From CAYZPB01 sp964480445 (lineage in GTDB: Bacteria; Bacillota; Bacilli; Tepidibacillales; Tepidibacillaceae), in contig CAYZPB010000052.1 of the NCBI GenBank assembly GCA_964480445.1, positions 1-6,391 on the forward strand: a stretch of DNA of 6,391 nt. Direction: 5' to 3'. The notes under the pieces were generated by a model, which ran no database searches, was not told the DNA's origin, and was given only the letters and a program-made list of their open reading frames with translations. A program made the position numbers and the translations under genes. Below are positions 1 through 4,833 of this stretch, piece by piece. Every line of letters starts with the position of its first letter. Position 1 is the first letter of the stretch.

Positions 1-369
1 GAGGAGTACGAAGTTGGTCAACAACTAAAAGCTGATATATTCGCTCAAGGCGATGTAGTGGACGTAGTTGGAAAAAGCAAAGGAAAAGGATTTGCTGGTT
101 CAATCAAAAGACATAATCAAAGACGTGGTCCGATGTCACACGGTTCACGCTACCATCGTGGTGTAGGTTCATTGGGACCTGTGGATCCAGCTAGAGTATT
201 TAAAGGGAGACCATTACCTGGAAGAATGGGTGGAGATAGAGTTTCAATTCAGAATCTTGAGATTGTTCGTGTTGATCAGGAGAGAGATCTTCTATTAATT
301 AAAGGCTCAATACCAGGACCGAAAAAAAGTTACATCATTATAAAAGAAGCCGTTAAAGGGAAAAAATAG
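1..369 (+). CDS. rplC: 50S ribosomal protein uL3 (L3), 5'-truncated by window edge
   Basis: uL3 binds 23S rRNA early in 50S assembly and sends a long loop toward the peptidyl transferase centre. The reading frame is open from the first base, so the GTG at 58 is an internal Val codon and not a start. The window holds 122 C-terminal residues of a protein usually near 209, so roughly 85-90 are missing. Diagnostic segments in order are KSKGKGFAGSIKRHNQ, then the loop GSLGPVDPARVFKGRPLPG, then RMGGDRVSIQNLEIVRVD and the terminal LLLIKGSIPGPKKS. The loop carries Pro-Val-Asp where E. coli L3 has the glutamine methylated by PrmB; this matches Bacillus-type L3, so that modification is not expected. 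It ends in TAG, 29 nt before rplD, which fits the usual rplC-rplD order. Identification is secure. Confidence 0.98.
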   Translation, partial: EEYEVGQQLKADIFAQGDVVDVVGKSKGKGFAGSIKRHNQRRGPMSHGSRYHRGVGSLGPVDPARVFKGRPLPGRMGGDRVSIQNLEIVRVDQERDLLLIKGSIPGPKKSYIIIKEAVKGKK

Positions 370-398
370 TTTAGTAGTAGTAGAAAGGAGGACCAGCT

Positions 399-1022
399 AT
401 GCCTAAAGTAGCGTTATATGATATGAATGGGAAAGAACTTGAGAAGATTAATCTTAAAGATTCAATCTTTGGAATAGAACCTAATACCGCAGTATTACAC
501 GATGCTGTAGTTATGCAGCAAGCATCACAACGTCAAGGAACACATAAAGTTAAGGGTCGTGCCGAGGTAAGGGGAGGCGGGCGTAAGCCATGGCGCCAGA
601 AAGGAACCGGTCGTGCGCGTGCGGGGTCGATTAGATCACCAATCTGGGTGGGTGGCGGAACTACTTTTGGCCCAACGCCAAGAAGTTATTCATATAAGTT
701 GCCAAAAAAAGTACGGAGATTAGCGCTTAAATCTGCATTATCAAGCAAGGTTATTGCTAATGAGTTAATCGTACTTAATGAGTTAAACTTTGATGAACCC
801 AAGACTAAAGAGATGGTAAAACTTTTAGAGAACCTGAATGTAAAGGGTAAGGTTTTAGTTGTTGATAAAGATTATGATGACAATACACTTCTTTCATTAA
901 GAAATCTAACAGGAGTTAAATTTTTAACAGCTGAAGGAATAAATGTTTATGATATTTTATACTATGATCAGCTGATTATCACAAAAGAAGCCGTTGAAAG
1001 AATAGAGGAGGTGTTAGTATGA
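399..1022 (+). CDS. rplD: 50S ribosomal protein uL4 (L4)
   Basis: uL4 is an early 50S assembly protein whose extended loop lines the nascent peptide exit tunnel; in E. coli it also represses the S10 operon by acting on the leader upstream of rpsJ, which is outside this window. The 207-residue length equals B. subtilis L4. The tunnel loop is clear at residues 63-74 (KPWRQKGTGRAR), and Lys68 corresponds to E. coli Lys63, a position where changes give macrolide resistance; the wild-type residue is present. The globular part follows with RRLALKSALSSK near 106-117 and the C-terminal segment around TKEAVERIEEVL. The ATG at 399 has AAAGGAGG at 384-391, 7 nt upstream. The last codons carry the Shine-Dalgarno of rplW, and the TGA overlaps the rplW start as ATGA. 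Codons 54-77 are noticeably richer in G and C than the rest. Confidence 0.99.
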   Translation: MPKVALYDMNGKELEKINLKDSIFGIEPNTAVLHDAVVMQQASQRQGTHKVKGRAEVRGGGRKPWRQKGTGRARAGSIRSPIWVGGGTTFGPTPRSYSYKLPKKVRRLALKSALSSKVIANELIVLNELNFDEPKTKEMVKLLENLNVKGKVLVVDKDYDDNTLLSLRNLTGVKFLTAEGINVYDILYYDQLIITKEAVERIEEVLV

Positions 1023-1309
1023 TAAAAAATCCTCGCGACATTATTCTAAGACCAGTTATTACTGAGAAAACTAGCGATTTTATGGCACAAAATAAATATG
1101 TTTTCGAAGTTGATAAAAAAGCTAACAAAACTGAGGTTAAACTTGCAATCCAGGAGATTTTTGATGTCGATGTTAAAAAAATTAACATCGTGCAGATGCC
1201 GTCTAAACCAAAAACATACGGCAGATACTCTGGATATACGAGAAGCTGGAAGAAAGCAATTATAACCTTAACTGAAGACAGCAAAACAATCGAATTGTTT
1301 GAAGCATAG
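1019..1309 (+). CDS. rplW: 50S ribosomal protein uL23 (L23)
   Basis: uL23 sits at the rim of the peptide exit tunnel and is the docking site for trigger factor and the signal recognition particle. At 96 residues it has the usual bacterial length. The N-terminal motif IILRPVITEKT (residues 8-18) is diagnostic; Glu16 aligns with E. coli Glu18, the residue contacting trigger factor. It is followed by YVFEVDKKANKTEVKLAI (27-44), the basic loop KPKTYGRYSGYTRSWKKA (63-80) and the final strand TIELFEA. The ATG at 1019 overlaps the rplD stop by four bases (ATGA), with AGGAGGTG at 1006-1013 inside rplD, so translation is probably coupled to uL4. It ends in TAG. A perfect 9-bp inverted repeat lies within the gene at 1168-1190. 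Confidence 0.99.
   Translation: MIKNPRDIILRPVITEKTSDFMAQNKYVFEVDKKANKTEVKLAIQEIFDVDVKKINIVQMPSKPKTYGRYSGYTRSWKKAIITLTEDSKTIELFEA
1168..1190 (+). repeat. Perfect 9-bp inverted repeat inside rplW
   Basis: The arms CGATGTTAA (1168-1176) and TTAACATCG (1182-1190) flank a 5-nt A loop. The repeat codes for part of the conserved DVDVKKINIV segment. There is no T-run after it, so it is not an intrinsic terminator. A function is not shown, and chance is plausible in an AT-leaning sequence. Confidence 0.5.
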
Positions 1310-1334
1310 GATTTTGTAAAGGAGGGAATTAGAA

Positions 1335-2165
1335 ATGGGAATTAAATATTATAAACCGACCTCACCAGCTAGGCGTCAAATGTCAGGACTGAGTTTTGAT
1401 GAAATCACAACAGACAAACCAGAAAAATCCTTACTTGCGCCTTTAAGCAAGAGAGCGGGCCGTAATCATCAAGGTAGGATTACTGTTCGTCACCAAGGTG
1501 GTGGTCATAAAAGACAATATAGAATAATCGACTTTAGAAGAAATAAAGATGATGTACCAGGTCGAGTAGCAACGATTGAGTATGATCCAAATCGTTCAGC
1601 TAATATAGCTTTAATCCATTATTTAGACGGTGAGAAAAGATATATTCTGGCACCTAAGGGATTAACAGTTGGCAACATGATTATGTCTGGACCTAAGGCT
1701 GATATTGTTGTAGGAAATGCATTACCGCTTGAGAACATACCAGTTGGAACAGTTGTGCACAACGTAGAGATGAAAGCCGGCAAAGGCGGACAGCTAGCAC
1801 GTGCAGCAGGAGCTGAGGCACAATTGCTTGGTAAGTTTAATGATTATGTTTCACTTAGACTAAGCTCAGGCGAGGTTAGAATGGTTCGCAAGGAATGCCG
1901 AGCAACAATCGGGCAAGTTGGAAACGTAGATCATGAGAATGTCACTATTGGTAAAGCAGGACGTTCTCGTTGGATGAACAAAAGACCAGGAACTCGTGGA
2001 GTAGTTATGAATCCAGTTGATCACCCACACGGCGGTGGAGAAGGTAAAGCACCAGTGGGAAGAAAGTCACCTGTTACACCATGGGGAGTACCTACTATTG
2101 GGTATAAAACTCGTAAGAAGAAGAACGTGTCTAACAAATACATTATTCGTAGACGTAAGAAATAG
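1335..2165 (+). CDS. rplB: 50S ribosomal protein uL2 (L2)
   Basis: uL2 is needed for subunit association and for peptidyl transferase activity. The 276-residue product matches the family (273 in E. coli, about 277 in Bacillus). The N-terminal RNA-binding part includes RNHQGRITVRHQGGGHKRQY (43-62) and the FRRNKDDVPGRVATIEYDPN block (67-86). The C-terminal domain has the signature NPVDHPHGGGEGK (226-238), containing the conserved histidine (His230 here, E. coli His229) linked to peptidyl transfer, and ends in a basic tail (KYIIRRRKK) that threads into 23S rRNA. Cys188 is the only cysteine in the window outside uS14. The ATG at 1335 is preceded by AAAGGAGG at 1318-1325 with 9-nt spacing. The gene ends in TAG, 15 nt before rpsS, and the next Shine-Dalgarno begins right after that stop. 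Confidence 0.99.
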   Translation: MGIKYYKPTSPARRQMSGLSFDEITTDKPEKSLLAPLSKRAGRNHQGRITVRHQGGGHKRQYRIIDFRRNKDDVPGRVATIEYDPNRSANIALIHYLDGEKRYILAPKGLTVGNMIMSGPKADIVVGNALPLENIPVGTVVHNVEMKAGKGGQLARAAGAEAQLLGKFNDYVSLRLSSGEVRMVRKECRATIGQVGNVDHENVTIGKAGRSRWMNKRPGTRGVVMNPVDHPHGGGEGKAPVGRKSPVTPWGVPTIGYKTRKKKNVSNKYIIRRRKK

Positions 2166-2180
2166 GAAGGAGGTATTTGT

Positions 2181-2456
2181 ATGGGACGTAGTTTAAAGAA
2201 AGGGCCTTTTGCAGATAGCCACTTATTAAATAAAATAGAAGTTTTAAATGATAAAAAAGAAAAGAGAGTTGTTAAAACTTGGTCACGCCGTTCTACAATT
2301 TTTCCGCAATTTATTGGACACACAATTGCAGTACATGACGGCCGCAAACATGTACCTATCTATATAACAGAAGATATGGTAGGACATAAGTTAGGTGAAT
2401 TCGCGCCAACTCGTGTTTATAAAGGGCACGCAGACGATAAAAGGACTAAGCGTTAA
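2181..2456 (+). CDS. rpsS: 30S ribosomal protein uS19 (S19)
   Basis: uS19 lies in the head of the 30S subunit, pairs with uS13 and borders the A- and P-site tRNA region. The product has 91 residues, one shorter than Bacillus S19. It starts with the near-invariant GRSLKKGPFADSHLL (2-16) and carries the family signature KTWSRRSTIFPQFIGHTIAV (32-51), then HDGRKHVPIYITEDMVGHKL (52-71) and GEFAPTR. The C-terminal tail (KGHADDKRTKR) is basic, as usual for the rRNA-contacting end. The ATG at 2181 has AAGGAGGT at 2167-2174, 6 nt away. Stop is TAA, and the gene is 22 nt upstream of rplV. No unusual residue is apparent. Confidence 0.99.
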   Translation: MGRSLKKGPFADSHLLNKIEVLNDKKEKRVVKTWSRRSTIFPQFIGHTIAVHDGRKHVPIYITEDMVGHKLGEFAPTRVYKGHADDKRTKR

Positions 2457-2478
2457 TTGACTGAGAGGAGGTACAAAA

Positions 2479-2823
2479 ATGCAACAAGCAAAAGCTGTAG
2501 CAAAGCATGTGCGAATTGCTCCTCGTAAGGCTGGTCTAGTTGTAGACCTAATTCGAGGCAAAGATATAGGTGAGGCAATATCAATTCTTAAAATGACACC
2601 GAAGGCAGCATCACCAATTGTTGAAAAAGTATTAAATTCTGCAATTGCAAACGCAGAAAACAACTTTAAAATGAATCCAACGAATTTAGTGGTAAGCGAA
2701 GCTTACGCCAACCAAGGCGCAACGATGAAACGATTTCGTCCGAGGGCGCAGGGTCGCGCAAGCAGAATTAATAAGAGGACCAGTCATATTACAATCGTTC
2801 TCACTGAGAAAAAGGAGGGATAA
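2479..2823 (+). CDS. rplV: 50S ribosomal protein uL22 (L22)
   Basis: uL22 is an early 23S rRNA binder whose beta-hairpin forms part of the exit-tunnel constriction together with uL4. The 114-residue protein has the globular segment HVRIAPRKAGLVVDLIRGKD (10-29), the helix IVEKVLNSAIANAENN (47-62), and the hairpin at about 79-102 with MKRFRPRAQGRASRINKRTS. Met83-Lys84-Arg85 correspond to the E. coli MKR triplet whose deletion gives macrolide resistance; it is intact, so no resistance change is visible. The ATG at 2479 has AGGAGGT at 2466-2472, 6 nt away. The last codons (KKEG) hold the Shine-Dalgarno of rpsC, and only 3 nt separate the two genes. A short inverted repeat with a GCGAAGC core lies at 2692-2706. 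Confidence 0.99.
   Translation: MQQAKAVAKHVRIAPRKAGLVVDLIRGKDIGEAISILKMTPKAASPIVEKVLNSAIANAENNFKMNPTNLVVSEAYANQGATMKRFRPRAQGRASRINKRTSHITIVLTEKKEG
2692..2706 (+). repeat. 6-bp inverted repeat with GCGAAGC core inside rplV
   Basis: Arms GTAAGC (2692-2697) and GCTTAC (2701-2706) enclose a GAA triloop, just before the codons of the uL22 hairpin. The GCGAAGC core is known to form a very stable mini-hairpin as DNA; a role here is not shown. Confidence 0.4.
2811..2818 (+). promoter_or_regulatory. Shine-Dalgarno of rpsC inside the end of rplV
   Basis: AAAGGAGG lies in the last sense codons of rplV, 8 nt before the TTG at 2827. This strong site at ideal spacing supports TTG as the true rpsC start, and its position inside rplV implies that ribosomes finishing uL22 help to start uS3. 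Confidence 0.9.
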
Positions 2824-2826
2824 AAT

Positions 2827-3489
2827 TTGGGACAAAAAGTTAATCCGATTGGTTTGCGATTAGGAATTATACGCGACTGGGATTCAAAATGGTACGCGGA
2901 TAAAAACTACGCAGATCTATTACTGGAGGATATTAAGATACGTGAATTTCTTGAAAAACGATTAAAGGATTCAGCACTTTCACATATTGAGATTGAGCGA
3001 GCTGTTAATCGTGTAAATGTTACAATCCATACTGCTAAACCAGGAGTAGTTATAGGTAGAGGTGGTTCAGAGGTTGAAAACATTAGAAAGGCACTTATTA
3101 AGCTAACTGATAAAAAAGTTCATGTAAATATTGCAGAGATTAAACATCCTGAATTAAATGCGGTAATTGTTGCTGAAAGTATTGCACAACAGCTTGAGCG
3201 TAGAGTTTCTTATCGTCGTGCAATGAAACAAGCAATTCAAAGAACGATGCGTGCAGGTGGACTTGGTATTAGAACTCTTGTAAGTGGTCGTTTAGGCGGC
3301 GCAGAGATTGCACGTAGTGAAGGTTATAGTGAAGGGACAGTACCTCTACATACACTAAGAGCGGATATTGATTATGGTGCTGCTGAAGCTTTAACAACTT
3401 ATGGATTATTAGGGGTTAAGGTTTGGATATATCGTGGGGAGGTTCTTCCTGAGGCGAAGAACAAGGAAGCTAAGGAAGGAGGCAGATAA
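2827..3489 (+). CDS. rpsC: 30S ribosomal protein uS3 (S3), TTG start
   Basis: uS3 is a 30S head protein at the mRNA entry tunnel; with uS4 and uS5 it helps unwind structured mRNA. The 220-residue product starts with the invariant GQKVNPIGLRLGI (2-14). A KH domain occupies about 39-110, with the GXXG loop seen as GRGG (77-80) in KPGVVIGRGGSEVENIRKAL. Arg130, Arg131 and Lys134 match the E. coli residues (131, 132, 135) needed for mRNA helicase activity. The C-terminal domain contains SGRLGGAEIARSEGYSEG (153-170) and VPLHTLRADIDYG (172-184). The start is TTG, fixed by the family N-terminus and by the Shine-Dalgarno at 2811-2818; no in-frame ATG or GTG gives that N-terminus. The gene ends 2 nt before rplP and carries the next Shine-Dalgarno in its last codons. 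Confidence 0.98.
   Translation: MGQKVNPIGLRLGIIRDWDSKWYADKNYADLLLEDIKIREFLEKRLKDSALSHIEIERAVNRVNVTIHTAKPGVVIGRGGSEVENIRKALIKLTDKKVHVNIAEIKHPELNAVIVAESIAQQLERRVSYRRAMKQAIQRTMRAGGLGIRTLVSGRLGGAEIARSEGYSEGTVPLHTLRADIDYGAAEALTTYGLLGVKVWIYRGEVLPEAKNKEAKEGGR
3476..3482 (+). promoter_or_regulatory. Shine-Dalgarno of rplP inside the end of rpsC
   Basis: AAGGAGG overlaps the last codons of rpsC. It is 9 nt from the GTG at 3492 but 15 nt from the ATG at 3498, so it favours the GTG as the start of uL16. Confidence 0.85.
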
Positions 3490-3491
3490 TC

Positions 3492-3926
3492 GTGTTAATG
3501 CCAAAACGTGTTAAGTATCGTAAAGAGTTTCGTGGTAGAATGCGTGGCAAGGCAAAAGGTGGAACAACAGTTTCTTATGGTGAATATGGACTTCAAGCCC
3601 TGGAACCTGCATGGATTACCAATCGACAAATTGAAGCGGCACGTATTGCCATGACAAGATATACAAGGCGTGGTGGTAAAGTATGGATCAAGATTTTCCC
3701 ATCAAAGCCTGTAACACAGAAACCATTAGAAGTACGTATGGGAAGCGGTAAGGGTAACCCAGAAAAATGGGTTGCAGTTGTAAAACCTGGCAAGATCATG
3801 TTTGAAATTGGTGGAATGCCAGAAGAAGTAGCACGTGAAGCAATGCGCCTGGCGGCTCACAAGCTGCCGATTAAGACAAAGTTTGTTAAGCGTGAAGAAG
3901 TAGGTGGTGACTCGAATGAAGGCTGA
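3492..3926 (+). CDS. rplP: 50S ribosomal protein uL16 (L16), GTG start
   Basis: uL16 is a late-assembling 50S protein near the A-site tRNA elbow and is needed for peptidyl transferase activity. The product is 144 residues, the same as Bacillus L16. The GTG start gives MLMPKRVKYRK, matching the family's MLxPKR N-terminus; starting at ATG 3498 would drop it and would sit too far from the Shine-Dalgarno. Further motifs are ALEPAWITNRQIEAARIAM (36-54), GGKVWIKIFP (61-70), the loop VRMGSGKGNPEKWVAVVKPG (81-100) and the C-terminal HKLPIKTKFV. Arg82 corresponds to the arginine hydroxylated in E. coli L16. Ile52 and Arg56, where changes give evernimicin-class resistance in Gram-positives, are both unchanged. 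The gene's 3' end overlaps the rpmC start by 11 nt and contains the rpmC ribosome binding site. Confidence 0.98.
   Translation: MLMPKRVKYRKEFRGRMRGKAKGGTTVSYGEYGLQALEPAWITNRQIEAARIAMTRYTRRGGKVWIKIFPSKPVTQKPLEVRMGSGKGNPEKWVAVVKPGKIMFEIGGMPEEVAREAMRLAAHKLPIKTKFVKREEVGGDSNEG
3902..3910 (+). promoter_or_regulatory. Shine-Dalgarno of rpmC inside rplP
   Basis: AGGTGGTGA, a good partial match to the anti-Shine-Dalgarno sequence, ends 5 nt before the ATG at 3916. It overlaps the two tandem GTG codons at 3904 and 3907, which therefore look like part of the binding site and not like starts. Confidence 0.75.
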
Positions 3927-4116
3927 AGAGTATAGAAACATGACGACTGTTGAGATTGAACAAAGTATTAAGAAAAATAAAGATGAATTGTTTAACCTCC
4001 GTTTTCAATTAGCAACGGGTCAGCTAGAAAACACAGCTCGTATTCCATTAGTAAGAAAAGCAATTGCACGCGCTAACACTGTATTACGAGAACGAGAGTT
4101 AGGTATTAAGAGGTAG
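3916..4116 (+). CDS. rpmC: 50S ribosomal protein uL29 (L29)
   Basis: uL29 is a small helical hairpin protein beside uL23 at the exit-tunnel rim. Starting at ATG 3916 gives 66 residues, the Bacillus length, with the family N-terminus MKAEEYRNMTTVEIEQ. The core ELFNLRFQLATGQLENTARI (24-43) is the diagnostic segment, followed by a second helix, VRKAIARANTVLRERE (46-61). The frame stays open upstream to GTG 3904, which would add MVTR, but those four residues match nothing typical of the family, and the Shine-Dalgarno at 3902-3910 fits the ATG. The start lies 11 nt inside rplP, so uL29 translation is probably coupled to uL16. The gene ends in TAG, 20 nt before rpsQ. Confidence 0.96.
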   Translation: MKAEEYRNMTTVEIEQSIKKNKDELFNLRFQLATGQLENTARIPLVRKAIARANTVLRERELGIKR

Positions 4117-4136
4117 GTCTGAAAGGAGGTTTCATA

Positions 4137-4400
4137 ATGGCAGTAATAAGTAATCGTAAGTCATTAGTTGGAAAAGTAGTGAGTGACAAGATGGACAAAA
4201 CAGTTGTTGTAGCAGTTGAGTCTTTCAAAAAACACCCTTTATATGGTAAAAATATGAAACGCACCAAAAAATATCATACACATGACGAGGGTAATCAAGC
4301 AAAAATTGGCGACACAGTAAAGATTATTGAGACTAGACCACTTTCTAAAAATAAGAGATGGCGTCTGGCAGAGATTTTAGAAAAGGGAGTTACAGTCTAG
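4137..4400 (+). CDS. rpsQ: 30S ribosomal protein uS17 (S17)
   Basis: uS17 is an early-assembling 16S rRNA binder of the OB-fold class, in the 30S body. The 87-residue protein equals Bacillus S17 in length. Recognisable parts are RKSLVGKVVSDKMDKTVVVA (7-26), the loop HPLYGKNMKRTKKYHTHDE (33-51), the strand KIGDTVKIIETRPLSKNKRW (56-75) and the end RLAEILEK. The ATG at 4137 follows AAAGGAGGT (4122-4130) by 6 nt. The gene ends with two in-frame stops in a row, TAG at 4398 and TAG at 4401. It is the last gene of the S10 group in E. coli; here the 40-nt spacer to rplN shows no recognisable terminator. Confidence 0.99.
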   Translation: MAVISNRKSLVGKVVSDKMDKTVVVAVESFKKHPLYGKNMKRTKKYHTHDEGNQAKIGDTVKIIETRPLSKNKRWRLAEILEKGVTV

Positions 4401-4440
4401 TAGTTAGTATGTAGCTCAGTTCTCAAAGGAGGAAAAGAAG
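4401..4440 (+). other. rpsQ-rplN spacer, junction of the S10 and spc gene groups
   Basis: This 40-nt gap is the widest in the window. It holds a second in-frame TAG (4401-4403), a -10-like TAGTAT (4405-4410) without any TTGACA-like box at the right distance, and AAAGGAGG at 4425-4432 serving rplN with 8-nt spacing. I see no hairpin followed by a T-run, so nothing suggests termination. The layout fits transcription running from rpsQ into rplN, as known in Bacillus. Confidence 0.6.
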
Positions 4441-4809
4441 ATGATACAAACTCAAACGATGCTAAGCGTTGCTGATAATTCTGGAGCAAAAAGAATAATG
4501 GCAATCAAAGTTCTTGGTGCCTCGGGCAAAAAGACAGCTACTGTTGGCGAAGTTATTGTCGCTTCTGTTAAAGAGGCTACACCAGGTGGCGTTGTTAAAA
4601 AAGGTGACGTCGTTAAAGCAGTTATTGTTAGAACAAAAAAAGGAACAAGAAGAGATGACGGTTCTTATATAAGATTTGATAATAATGCTGCAGTAATAAT
4701 TAAAGAGGACAAAAGTCCAACTGGCACTCGTATCTTCGGTCCAGTTGCACGTGAATTGCGGGAGAAGGATTTTATGAAAATAATCTCCCTTGCTCCGGAG
4801 GTAATTTAA
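4441..4809 (+). CDS. rplN: 50S ribosomal protein uL14 (L14)
   Basis: uL14 lies on the 50S interface, forms bridges with 16S rRNA and is the docking site of the silencing factor RsfS. The 122-residue length is typical. Seen in order are MIQTQTMLSVADNSGAKRIM (1-20), IKVLGASGKKTATVGEVI (22-39), KEATPGGVVKKGDVVKAVIV (44-63), TKKGTRRDDGSYIRFDNN (65-82) and the diagnostic GTRIFGPVARELRE (95-108) with FMKIISLAPEVI at the end. Ala41 and Ala84 lie where some orthologues, including Bacillus, have cysteine; this protein has none. The ATG at 4441 has AAAGGAGG 8 nt upstream. An imperfect inverted repeat at 4760-4789 lies near the 3' end, 24 nt separate the stop from rplX, and the gene heads the spc group. 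Confidence 0.99.
   Translation: MIQTQTMLSVADNSGAKRIMAIKVLGASGKKTATVGEVIVASVKEATPGGVVKKGDVVKAVIVRTKKGTRRDDGSYIRFDNNAAVIIKEDKSPTGTRIFGPVARELREKDFMKIISLAPEVI
4760..4789 (+). repeat. Imperfect inverted repeat near the 3' end of rplN
   Basis: The outer arms GGGAGA (4760-4765) and TCTCCC (4784-4789) enclose inner arms ATTTT (4769-4773) and AAAAT (4777-4781) with an ATG loop. It lies within codons for the conserved REKDFMKIISL segment. A T-rich but interrupted stretch comes only 15 nt later, so terminator function is unlikely. Confidence 0.4.
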
Positions 4810-4820
4810 TTTTTAATATG

Positions 4821-4828
4821 AGGAGGTG
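4821..4828 (+). promoter_or_regulatory. Shine-Dalgarno of rplX
   Basis: AGGAGGTG ends 5 nt before ATG 4834 and 14 nt before the in-frame TTG at 4843. It supports the ATG, and hence the longer uL24 N-terminus. Confidence 0.85.
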
Positions 4829-4833
4829 TTTCC

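Noticed and set aside
58..369. GTG at 58 as the start of a short separate protein.
   Set aside because: The frame is open to the window edge and the upstream residues (EEYEVGQQLKADIF) match the uL3 family, so the gene is a truncated rplC, not a 103-residue protein.
372..383. Four TAG repeats after the rplC stop.
   Set aside because: A very short trinucleotide run, out of frame with the rplC stop, merely leading into the rplD Shine-Dalgarno; no function suggested.
979..1284. Open frames on the minus strand (979-1284, 2021-2347, 2391-2663, 3593-3941, 5004-5210, 6040-6222).
   Set aside because: All lie opposite strongly conserved ribosomal genes, lack Shine-Dalgarno sites that I can see, and encode no recognisable family; they are shadows of the + strand genes.
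2640..2649. TGCAATTGCA palindrome, with GCAATTGC repeated elsewhere (for example near 4061).
   Set aside because: It arises from Ala-Ile-Ala codons (GCA ATT GCA), a common residue run in these proteins; spacing is irregular and there is no operator context.
4390..4410. Possible spc promoter in the rpsQ-rplN region (TAGTAT as a -10 box).
   Set aside because: No TTGACA-like hexamer lies 16-18 nt upstream; the nearest, TTACAG at 4390-4395, is only 9 nt away.
4411..4420. GTAGCTCAGT resembles the D-arm of a tRNA gene.
   Set aside because: There is no acceptor stem, anticodon arm or T-arm motif nearby, and the stretch runs directly into the rplN Shine-Dalgarno. It is a chance match.
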